Assembly (NCBI GenBank): GCA_947085305.1
Contig: CAMTVV010000083.1
Location: forward strand, 1-7,971
Origin: JAMCQB01 sp947085305
GTDB lineage: Bacteria; Nitrospirota; Thermodesulfovibrionia; Thermodesulfovibrionales; UBA9159
Reading direction: 5' to 3'
DNA length: 7,971 nucleotides
Shown piece after piece: positions 1 to 5,495 of the stretch. A program made the position numbers and the translations under genes. A model generated the notes under the pieces. It was not told the DNA's origin. It saw only the letters and a list, made by a program, of their open reading frames with translations, and made no database searches. The number at the start of each line of letters is the position of its first letter. Positions within the stretch are counted from its first letter, which is position 1.

Positions 1-96
1 ATCTGAATCATCAAGAAAGATGTTCTTTCTCTCATTACCCCTGCTTGTTATATGATATAAAGCTCCGGGGAATTCTATCCTAAGCGGACGACCCAT
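1..96 (-). CDS. REP-associated tyrosine transposase (RAYT, IS200/Y1-like), N-terminal fragment cut by the window edge
   Basis: The minus strand from the ATG at 94-96 is open for 32 codons to the left edge. It begins MGRPLRIEFPGALYHITSRG and continues NERKNIFLDDSD. I recognise this as the conserved start of RAYT/TnpA-REP proteins (COG1943, Y1_Tnp fold), where a G-x-x-Y-H-x-x-x-R-G block is followed by N-x-R-x-x-I-F. Family members are HUH single-strand DNA transposases thought to move or maintain REP palindromes. The HUH histidines and catalytic tyrosine lie outside the window, so activity cannot be judged. No Shine-Dalgarno sequence precedes the ATG (upstream CTTCCCGC). The gene is co-directional with hisF, 73 bases beyond its stop. 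The family call is fairly secure despite the short fragment. Confidence 0.85.
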   Translation of the reverse strand, partial: MGRPLRIEFPGALYHITSRGNERKNIFLDDSD

Positions 97-102
97 GCGG
101 GA

Positions 103-132
103 AGGATAGCAAAAAGGCTGTCATTATGTCAA
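103..132 (-). promoter_or_regulatory. Possible sigma70-type promoter for the RAYT gene, perhaps leaderless
   Basis: On the minus strand a perfect -35 hexamer TTGACA (132-127) is followed 18 bases later by TATCCT (108-103), a mediocre -10 box. A start site about seven bases further on would fall at or next to the ATG at 96. That would fit the missing Shine-Dalgarno sequence and suggests a leaderless or near-leaderless transcript. A second TTGACA lies 7 bases further upstream (139-134), and TGTCA/TGACA (148-134) can form a small stem. This rests on pattern matching only. Confidence 0.35.
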
Positions 133-169
133 TTGTCAAGACCTGACACCATGTCCCCATGCATAGCGA

Positions 170-1141
170 CTACAGTCTTACCGCGACCCCTTTTGCTCTC
201 AGGTATTCCTTTGCCTCTTTGATGGTATATTCCCTGAAGTGGAATATGGATGCTGCAAGCGCCGCATCTGCCTTTCCGTACACAAGCCCTTCATAGAGAT
301 GCTCAAGGGTCCCGGCGCCCCCTGATGCAATCACCGGGATGGAGACTGCCTCTGATACCGCTTTTGTAAGTTCTAGGTCATAACCGTCCTTTGTCCCGTC
401 CATATCCATGCTCGTGAGCATGATCTCCCCTGCGCCCAGTTTCTCCATCTTCTTCGCCCATTTCACCGCATCGATGAGCTTCATCTTTCTTCCGCCGTGG
501 GTTGAGATGGCCCATAGAAATCCGCCCTCCCCACTTTTGAGCTCCTCGTCTGTCATTCCGGCTTGTCCGGAATCTTTCTTATCCTTTAGGAGGGATTCCC
601 GACGCGCTTCGCTTGCGGGAATGACAAGTTGGGGCTGAGGTGATTGCGCCGGGGGCTGTTCTGGCAACTCCAGACAGACATCCTTCAGTGATGGATCGCT
701 GAACCATTCTTCCCCTGTCGCATCGGACATAACGCTGCTCACCCTTTTTGCGTCAATGGCGACCACAATGCACTGGCTCCCGAATCTCTCTGCAGCCCTG
801 CTGATGAAGAAGGGGTCTTTCACTGCTGTGGTATTCACCGATACTTTGTCACACCCCGCGCGGAGGAGATCCCTGATATCATCAAGGCCCTTTATTCCGC
901 CGCCAACGGTCAGGGGCATAAAGACATCGTCGGCGGTCTTTTCGACCACATCGATGATGATCTTTCTCTTTTCATGGGATGCGGTGATGTCCAGGAAGAT
1001 GAGTTCATCAGCTCCCTGCTCGTCGTAGAACTTCGCATTCTCCACAGGGTCTCCTGCATCCCGGAGATTCAAGAAACTGACTCCTTTTACTACGCGTCCG
1101 TCTTTTACATCAAGACATGGAATTATTCGTTTCGCAAGCAT
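170..1141 (-). CDS. hisF: Imidazole glycerol phosphate synthase cyclase subunit HisF with a ~72-residue internal insertion
   Basis: HisF closes the imidazole ring. With ammonia from HisH it converts PRFAR to imidazole glycerol phosphate and AICAR in the cytoplasm. The protein has 323 residues against about 252 usual. Both catalytic aspartates are present: D11 in CLDVKDGRVVKG and D130 in VVAIDAKRV. The phosphate-binding glycine loops remain (TVGGGI near 78-83, IASGGAGT near 271-278), as does TSMDMDGTKDGYD (243-255). D248 aligns with Thermotoga D176, a shift of 72. The extra sequence lies at about 135-209, between strand beta5 and the retained THGGRK (214-219), a loop on the substrate face of the barrel. 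Residues 173-197 are encoded by a palindromic repeat. Frame and catalytic motifs are intact, so the enzyme may work. No clear Shine-Dalgarno precedes the ATG; heptamer repeats stand there. HisH is not in the window. Confidence 0.96.
   Translation of the reverse strand: MLAKRIIPCLDVKDGRVVKGVSFLNLRDAGDPVENAKFYDEQGADELIFLDITASHEKRKIIIDVVEKTADDVFMPLTVGGGIKGLDDIRDLLRAGCDKVSVNTTAVKDPFFISRAAERFGSQCIVVAIDAKRVSSVMSDATGEEWFSDPSLKDVCLELPEQPPAQSPQPQLVIPASEARRESLLKDKKDSGQAGMTDEELKSGEGGFLWAISTHGGRKMKLIDAVKWAKKMEKLGAGEIMLTSMDMDGTKDGYDLELTKAVSEAVSIPVIASGGAGTLEHLYEGLVYGKADAALAASIFHFREYTIKEAKEYLRAKGVAVRL
552..625 (+). repeat. Nested palindromic repeat, copy 1, inside the hisF coding sequence
   Basis: This 74 bp element has termini GTCATTCC and GGAATGAC and contains two hairpins. 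The left is ATTCCGG-CTTGT-CCGGAAT (555-573). The right is ATTCCCG, a 14-base loop, then CGGGAAT (595-622). In copies 2 and 3 the right loop is only 5 bases, ACAAG, the reverse complement of the left loop CTTGT. The copy is read on the minus strand as part of HisF residues 173-197 (VIPASEARRES... through ...SGQAGMT) without a stop or frame change. No clear target-site duplication is visible. Confidence 0.9.
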
Positions 1142-1151
1142 ATCAAAATAC

Positions 1152-1229
1152 CGTAAGTCGTAAGTCGCAAGTCGTAAGTCGTAAGTCGCACATCGTGCAC
1201 CCGTAAGGCGTAAATCGTGAACCGTACAA
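1152..1229 (+). repeat. Degenerate heptamer tandem repeats (CGTAAGT), block A, upstream of hisF
   Basis: About eleven 7-base units follow each other: CGTAAGT, CGTAAGT, CGCAAGT, CGTAAGT, CGTAAGT, CGCACAT, CGTGCAC, then after a one-base slip CGTAAGG, CGTAAAT, CGTGAAC, CGTACAA. The first five are nearly perfect and the rest decay progressively. On the his message these read as ACTTACG and end 10 bases before the hisF ATG, where a ribosome-binding site would be expected. The block contains two stretches exactly complementary to the opposed block at the end of hisA. Confidence 0.88.
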
Positions 1230-1280
1230 AATCACTGACAGGAACTTCATAATAAATATCACCTTGTTTGGTCTGTTTCT

Positions 1281-1341
1281 GTCATTGCGGCTTGTCCGCA
1301 ATCCTTCTTTGGAAGAAAGATTCCCGACAAGCGGGAATGAC
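1281..1341 (+). repeat. Nested palindromic repeat, copy 2, in the hisA-hisF spacer
   Basis: This 61 bp element has the same layout and orientation as copies 1 and 3. The left hairpin is ATTGCGG-CTTGT-CCGCAAT (1284-1302), differing from copy 1 by a C-to-G change balanced by G-to-C on the other arm. The right hairpin is ATTCCCG-ACAAG-CGGGAAT (1320-1338). The middle (CTTC-TTTG-GAAG) is also self-complementary. It lies between the two opposed heptamer blocks. There is no T-tract, so it does not look like a standard terminator. Confidence 0.92.
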
Positions 1342-1383
1342 ATATGAAGGGCATGATTTAAGAACTTATTACTATTTTTCACT

Positions 1384-1416
1384 TTACTCCTTACGCCTTA
1401 CGACTTACCACTGACG
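1384..1416 (-). repeat. Heptamer repeats (CGTAAGG type), block B, spanning the hisA stop codon
   Basis: Read on the minus strand, the units are CGTCAGT, GGTAAGT, CGTAAGG, CGTAAGG and AGTAAAG. They are the same family as block A but in inverted orientation relative to it. The first units are translated as the last residues of HisA (VSGKS), and the TAA stop (1400-1398) lies inside the third unit. Plus-strand 1391-1402 is exactly complementary to 1202-1213, and 1397-1408 to 1153-1164 (12 bp each). Confidence 0.8.
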
Positions 1417-2123
1417 AGTTGTATCGCTTCCCTCAGGTCAAGGCGCCCAGAGTATATGGCCTTGCCCGTGATCACGCCCCAGAGACCCTTTATCCCCAGG
1501 AGATTTCTGATATCCTCAAGGGAAGCTACGCCCCCGGATGCTATGAGCGGAATACTCACCGTCTTGACCATCTCCTCCATTGCGTTGAGGTTAGGTCCGG
1601 TCATCATGCCGTCCGTGGAGATGTCCGTATAAATTATTCCGGCGGCGCCGTTTTTTTCCGCTTCTTTGGCCAGGGTCTTTGCATCCACTGAGGTGACTTC
1701 GACCCATCCCTTCACCGCAACCTTTCCGTCCCTGGCGTCAATGCCGACAAGGATGCGTCCCGGAAATCTCCTGCACGCCTCATTCACCAGTTCCGGTTTC
1801 TCTATTGCGACAGTTCCCAGGATTATCCTGTTAATTCCGAGCCCGATAAGCTCTTCTATCTTTTTCAGGTCCCGTATCCCCCCTCCCACTTCGATCTCCA
1901 TTGCCACCGAAGCACGGATCTTTCTGACGGCTTCAAGGTTTTTCTGAGCCCCGGTAAAAGCGCCGTCGAGGTCGACCACGTGGAGGAGTTGGGCGCCGCA
2001 GGACTCCCAGCGTCTTGCCGTTGACGCCGGGTCATCCGAATAGGCCGTCACAGCGTCTTCCCTGCCCTGGAGGAGTCTCACGCATTTGCCCGCCTTCAAA
2101 TCTATTGCAGGAATTATAAGCAT
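1398..2123 (-). CDS. hisA: Phosphoribosylformimino-5-aminoimidazole carboxamide ribotide isomerase HisA
   Basis: HisA isomerises ProFAR to PRFAR, the substrate of HisF, in cytoplasmic histidine synthesis. The protein has 241 residues, the normal length for this (beta-alpha)8 barrel. It starts MLIIPAIDLKAGKCVRLLQG, with the catalytic base D8. The second catalytic aspartate D129 sits in VGIDARDGKVAVKGW, and TDISTDGM (166-173) and IASGGV (194-199) supply further active-site and phosphate-binding positions. The last residues, VSGKS, and the stop are encoded by heptamer repeats, so the original C-terminus may have been slightly different. The start lies 44 bases from a divergent gene. No Shine-Dalgarno is visible before the ATG (TTGTTATATTAATAC), so the gene may have a very short leader. 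It precedes hisF in the same direction, 256 bases away. Confidence 0.97.
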   Translation of the reverse strand: MLIIPAIDLKAGKCVRLLQGREDAVTAYSDDPASTARRWESCGAQLLHVVDLDGAFTGAQKNLEAVRKIRASVAMEIEVGGGIRDLKKIEELIGLGINRIILGTVAIEKPELVNEACRRFPGRILVGIDARDGKVAVKGWVEVTSVDAKTLAKEAEKNGAAGIIYTDISTDGMMTGPNLNAMEEMVKTVSIPLIASGGVASLEDIRNLLGIKGLWGVITGKAIYSGRLDLREAIQLVSGKS

Positions 2124-2156
2124 GTATTAATATAACAAAAAGCGCTTCTATTCCGC

Positions 2157-2162
2157 AGGAGG
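2157..2162 (+). promoter_or_regulatory. Strong Shine-Dalgarno sequence of the Uma2-family gene
   Basis: AGGAGG stands five bases before the ATG at 2168 and fixes that start. The 44-base region shared with hisA must also hold the 5' ends of both genes. AT-rich TATAT/TATAAC motifs (about 2127-2136) could serve as -10 elements in either direction, but I find no convincing -35 partner. Confidence 0.75.
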
Positions 2163-2167
2163 GAATT

Positions 2168-2791
2168 ATGGGCTATCCAGCAAAGAAAGAGGCAGGGGTC
2201 AAATATACATGGCAGGACTACCTCACATGGCCGGAGGATGAAAGATGGGAAGTGATAGATGGTGTACCGTATAAGTGGCATGAAGAAAAGGGCAGGATAA
2301 TGAAAACCGAAACAGTCAGTATGAGTCCATCGCCATCGGAGAGGCACCAGGCTATAACATTTAATTTTGCTGTTCATTTAAAAGAAAAAATCAAAGGGAC
2401 TTCTTGCAGGGTTTATGTAGCCCCTCTGGATGTCTATTATGATGACTATAATTTTGTTCAGCCCGATGTAATGGTGGTCTGTGATAAGAAGAAAATAAAA
2501 GACAGGATATACGGCGCGCCCGATTTAATTATCGAGGTTCTTTCGCCATTTACCTCATTGAAAGACAGAAAGATCAAGAAGGGCCTTTATGAAAGATTTG
2601 GGGTGAAAGAATACATACTGGCACATCCGGAAGAAAACTATGTTGAAAGATTCCCCTTAAAAGACAACAGGTATGCTGAGCCGGATATCTTTGGCGCCGA
2701 GGAAGTCTTTACTTCCGGCATCTTTGAAGGGGTAGATATTCCTCTATGGGAAGTCTTTGAAATAGAAAAGCCTGAAAGTGAAAAACCTTAA
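2168..2791 (+). CDS. Uma2 family (DUF820) putative PD-(D/E)XK endonuclease
   Basis: The 207-residue protein matches the layout of the Uma2/DUF820 family, whose fold is restriction-endonuclease-like and whose biological role is poorly known. An N-terminal segment YTWQDYLTWPEDERWEVIDGVPY (13-35) is typical. It is followed by S-x-S-x-x-H-Q (near 54-61), QPDVMVV (98-104), and GAPDLIIEVLSPFT (116-129) with candidate metal ligands D119 and E123. After these come lysines and LYERFGVKEYILAHPEE (140-156). The core motifs appear intact. Its last 14 bases overlap the next gene, so it heads the transcript of the envelope cluster, although no functional link is obvious. It could be a selfish or transferred gene. 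No partner toxin/antitoxin or methylase gene is present in the window. Confidence 0.88.
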   Translation: MGYPAKKEAGVKYTWQDYLTWPEDERWEVIDGVPYKWHEEKGRIMKTETVSMSPSPSERHQAITFNFAVHLKEKIKGTSCRVYVAPLDVYYDDYNFVQPDVMVVCDKKKIKDRIYGAPDLIIEVLSPFTSLKDRKIKKGLYERFGVKEYILAHPEENYVERFPLKDNRYAEPDIFGAEEVFTSGIFEGVDIPLWEVFEIEKPESEKP

Positions 2792-3515
2792 ATTCTGCCT
2801 TTTCAAACTTGCATTTTGCATCCTGCTCTCATATTCAGATGCTTTTTCCTTCAGCATCCCTGAAAAGCTGATCTATGACCTCACCTGGACCGGCGTCAAG
2901 GCAGGAGAGGCATCCCTGGAAATACGGCAGAACGGGGAGGAGATAACCATAACGTCCACAGCAAGGTCCATAAAGTGGGTATCGGTCTTTTACACGGTGA
3001 AGGATATCGTGGAGAGCAGGCTTCAGAAAAACCAGAAGACGCAAGGTGTCGGCCAACCCGTGAATTATCGTCTCAACATACGCGAGGGAAAGAACCGCAA
3101 GAACAAAGAGGTGATCTTTGACCATACTGCCTTGAAGGCAACATACATCGATCACCTGGAGAACGAACGAAAAGAGTTTGAGATACCCTCTTTCATCTTC
3201 GATCCCCTATCAAGCTTCTACTTTCTCAGGACACAGAATCTTGAGGTAGGCAAATCCTTGTATGTGACGATTTTTGACAGCAAGAAGGTCTGGAATGTTG
3301 AGGTGCAGGTGCTGAGGAAAGAGAAGGTTGAGGTGCCCGCAGGGGAATTTAATACCATCGTGGTAAAACCGCTCATGCAGTCCGAAGGGATCTTCTACCG
3401 CAAGGGAGAGATACACATCTGGCTTACCGACGATGAGAGGCGGATCCCGGTGATGCTGAAGACAAAGATCAAGATCGGGTCGGTGAACGCAATGCTCGTG
3501 GGGGGAACGTATTGA
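2778..3515 (+). CDS. DUF3108 domain-containing exported protein
   Basis: The 245-residue protein begins at a GTG inside the end of the Uma2-like gene (14-base overlap). It has a signal peptide: a short basic start MKNLKFCLFK, then LAFCILLSY, with likely cleavage near residues 22-26. The mature part is predicted to be beta-rich and resembles DUF3108: YDLTWTGVKAGEA (33-45), FDPLSSFYFLR (141-151), VPAGEFNTIVV (186-196), and GEIHIWLTDDERRIPV (210-225) followed by a KIKIGS strand. The family is periplasmic or outer-membrane associated and of unknown function. Its position directly before glycosyltransferases and an O-antigen ligase suggests a cell-envelope role. No lipobox cysteine is evident near the cleavage region. 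Family assignment is good; the precise function is unknown. Confidence 0.82.
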   Translation: MKNLKFCLFKLAFCILLSYSDAFSFSIPEKLIYDLTWTGVKAGEASLEIRQNGEEITITSTARSIKWVSVFYTVKDIVESRLQKNQKTQGVGQPVNYRLNIREGKNRKNKEVIFDHTALKATYIDHLENERKEFEIPSFIFDPLSSFYFLRTQNLEVGKSLYVTIFDSKKVWNVEVQVLRKEKVEVPAGEFNTIVVKPLMQSEGIFYRKGEIHIWLTDDERRIPVMLKTKIKIGSVNAMLVGGTY

Positions 3516-4300
3516 AAGTTTCTCTCATCATAACAACATACAACAGTCCTGCCGCCCTGAAAAAGGCGACTGACAGCGTCTTAAGCCAGACGAAAATGCC
3601 GGATGAAGCGCTTATCGCAGACGATGGTTCAGACGAAGATACTGCCTGCGTAGTGAAATCCTTCTCCGGAACCGCCCCCTTTCCCGTCTTCCATGTATGG
3701 CAGGAGAACAAGGGATTCAGGGCGGCAAAGATCCGTAATGAGGCGATAAAGCAGTCAACCGGGGACTATATCATTCTTCTGGACGGTGACTGTGTCATGA
3801 ACCGGCATTTTGTATCAGACCATATGGCGCTCGCAGAAAAGGGCTGTTTTATTCAGGGAAAAAGGGCGCATGTGAGCCGGAATGCCGTGGAAGGGTTCAG
3901 TCATAAGCAGGCCGATTCAGCGCTCGCATTAATGAAGATTGCGCTCACCGGCAGGATCTCGAATGTCCATCATCTCTTCCGTTTTCCCTCATGTCCCCCT
4001 GTGAAGAACAGAAGACATGAAGGCATAAAATCATGCAATATGAGCTTCTTCAGGGAGGATATACTGGCGGTGAACGGATTCAATGAGGATTTTGTGGGGT
4101 GGGGGAATGAAGATTCAGAGCTTGCCTGCAGGTTTTTCAAATACGGACTCATGAAGAAGGTCCATCAATTCATGGCAATATGTTTCCATCTCTGGCATCC
4201 GACGAACAAAATTATCCCCGATGGAAATAAACAGATTCTCCTGGCAGGCCTGACATCAAAGGAATATGTTTGCAGGAATGGGATACGTAAAGAAGATTAA
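3512..4300 (+). CDS. GT2 family glycosyltransferase with galactosyltransferase-like C-terminal motif
   Basis: The 262-residue protein has a GT-A fold. The start MKVSLIITTYN marks the nucleotide-binding strand, ADDGS (36-40) the nucleotide site, and the metal-binding DXD is DGD at 91-93 (ILLDGDCVM). The block CNMSFFREDILAVNGFNEDF followed by GWGNEDSEL (196-204) matches the Glyco_transf_7C signature that carries the catalytic acidic residues. FHLWHP (225-230) follows. It is a soluble cytoplasmic or membrane-peripheral enzyme; donor and acceptor cannot be read from sequence. The start is TTG at 3512, overlapping the previous stop by four bases (ATTGA) with a GGGGGG tract just upstream, so translation is probably coupled. 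It likely adds a sugar to lipopolysaccharide core or a related glycan. Confidence 0.9.
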   Translation: MKVSLIITTYNSPAALKKATDSVLSQTKMPDEALIADDGSDEDTACVVKSFSGTAPFPVFHVWQENKGFRAAKIRNEAIKQSTGDYIILLDGDCVMNRHFVSDHMALAEKGCFIQGKRAHVSRNAVEGFSHKQADSALALMKIALTGRISNVHHLFRFPSCPPVKNRRHEGIKSCNMSFFREDILAVNGFNEDFVGWGNEDSELACRFFKYGLMKKVHQFMAICFHLWHPTNKIIPDGNKQILLAGLTSKEYVCRNGIRKED

Positions 4301-5495
4301 TACCGACAACCTCCTCTGGGCGGGCTATTCCGGTATGTTTTTCTTTATACCGATAGCCACTTCTCCGGCCGCAATCTGCGGAATCTTTGTGCTTGCCGTC
4401 TGGATATTTTCAGGAAAGTTTTTGGGTGATATAAAAAACATGGTGCTAAGAGCGGACATAAAAATACCTGTGCTCATGCTTATCATACTTCCATGGGTTG
4501 GGCTAATCTATACCCCTGTGCCGTCTGAAGGACTAAATGTTGCCCTTAAGACACACGACTGGTTGTACACTATAGCGCTCCTGTCACTTTTGCAGTCACG
4601 GACCGCGGCTAAGAATCATGGAGCTAAAACACACTCTGACTTCATAATCAAGATGTTTCTGGCGGGGCTTGTAGTGAACAGCGCTGTCGCGATACTGCAA
4701 TTTCTCGGCCTCATACCGCTTAAAAGAGGGCTTCCTATCGGTCTGCTGGGTGGAGATTCAGCGCATATCCCCTTTAGCCTTTTACTTACAACCGGCATAC
4801 TCGTATCATCTTTTTATTTTCTGAAGGCTCAATCCATGAAGGTCCGAATAATGTATGCCTTTCTTATGATGCTGTTTTTTGCGGTCATGAGTTTTATAGG
4901 CGCCAGAAGCGGATACCTGGCATTAATAATCCTGTCTCCTCTGATAGTTTACAATATAGTGGGCCGGAGACATATTTTCAAGATAGCGGCCGGCAGCATA
5001 GTAATAATAGCCCTGTTATTTGCTTCTCCCGTGGTACAGTCCAGGGTATCCAAGATTAAGGAAGACCTTTCACACTATAAACAGGGGAATGTGAATACGT
5101 CTATAGGGTGGAGATTTCACATGTGGGAGATCGCATTTGCCGAGATAAAAAAGAGCCCCCTGATAGGCACAGGGACTGCAGGATTCATAAAGTCCTGGGA
5201 GATATACAAGAAAGATCCATCTCTTCCATTTTTTATTCATGGAAACCCGCATAGCAGTTTTCTCTATATGACGGTAAGTTTCGGTGTATTGGGCCTGATC
5301 CCCTTTTGTTGGCTTTTATTTATTATGTTAAAAAAGGGATGGAAGGGGCGGGATTCGTCTCTCGGGTTTGCTGTCTTTGCCTTTACGATGGTCTTTATCA
5401 TAGGAAGTCTTGTCGATACACCTTTGCTTTCTATCTCAGCAGCAAAGGCGTTTTCCCTCTTTGCAGGAATAGCAGGGGCCACAGATGCATCCTGA
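4266..5495 (+). CDS. O-antigen ligase / polymerase family membrane protein (Wzy_C, WaaL-like)
   Basis: The 409-residue polytopic inner-membrane protein has roughly 10-12 hydrophobic segments (about 17-50, 66-82, 98-110, 126-150, 168-187, 195-232, 239-255, 338-371, 378-400). A large hydrophilic loop at about 256-338 carries the hallmarks of the O-antigen ligase fold: GARSGYLAL (212-220), GWRFHMWEIA (281-290) followed by SPLIGTG, and the histidine-bearing HGNPHSSFL (335-343). WaaL enzymes transfer undecaprenyl-linked polysaccharide to lipid A-core on the periplasmic side; Wzy polymerases share the domain. Placement among core-type glycosyltransferases favours ligase. The start is uncertain: ATG at 4266 overlaps the previous gene by 35 bases, and an in-frame ATG at 4278 is possible. 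No ideally spaced Shine-Dalgarno distinguishes them. Confidence 0.88.
   Translation: MFAGMGYVKKINTDNLLWAGYSGMFFFIPIATSPAAICGIFVLAVWIFSGKFLGDIKNMVLRADIKIPVLMLIILPWVGLIYTPVPSEGLNVALKTHDWLYTIALLSLLQSRTAAKNHGAKTHSDFIIKMFLAGLVVNSAVAILQFLGLIPLKRGLPIGLLGGDSAHIPFSLLLTTGILVSSFYFLKAQSMKVRIMYAFLMMLFFAVMSFIGARSGYLALIILSPLIVYNIVGRRHIFKIAAGSIVIIALLFASPVVQSRVSKIKEDLSHYKQGNVNTSIGWRFHMWEIAFAEIKKSPLIGTGTAGFIKSWEIYKKDPSLPFFIHGNPHSSFLYMTVSFGVLGLIPFCWLLFIMLKKGWKGRDSSLGFAVFAFTMVFIIGSLVDTPLLSISAAKAFSLFAGIAGATDAS

Noticed and set aside
408..638. 76-codon plus-strand frame over the hisF insertion
   Set aside because: It arises because the palindrome is open in both directions; it lies wholly within hisF and resembles nothing.
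1143..1382. 79-codon open frame on the minus strand between hisA and hisF
   Set aside because: Its translation is made from the palindrome and the heptamer repeats (repeated CDLRLTT-type residues). There is no family resemblance and no ribosome-binding site.
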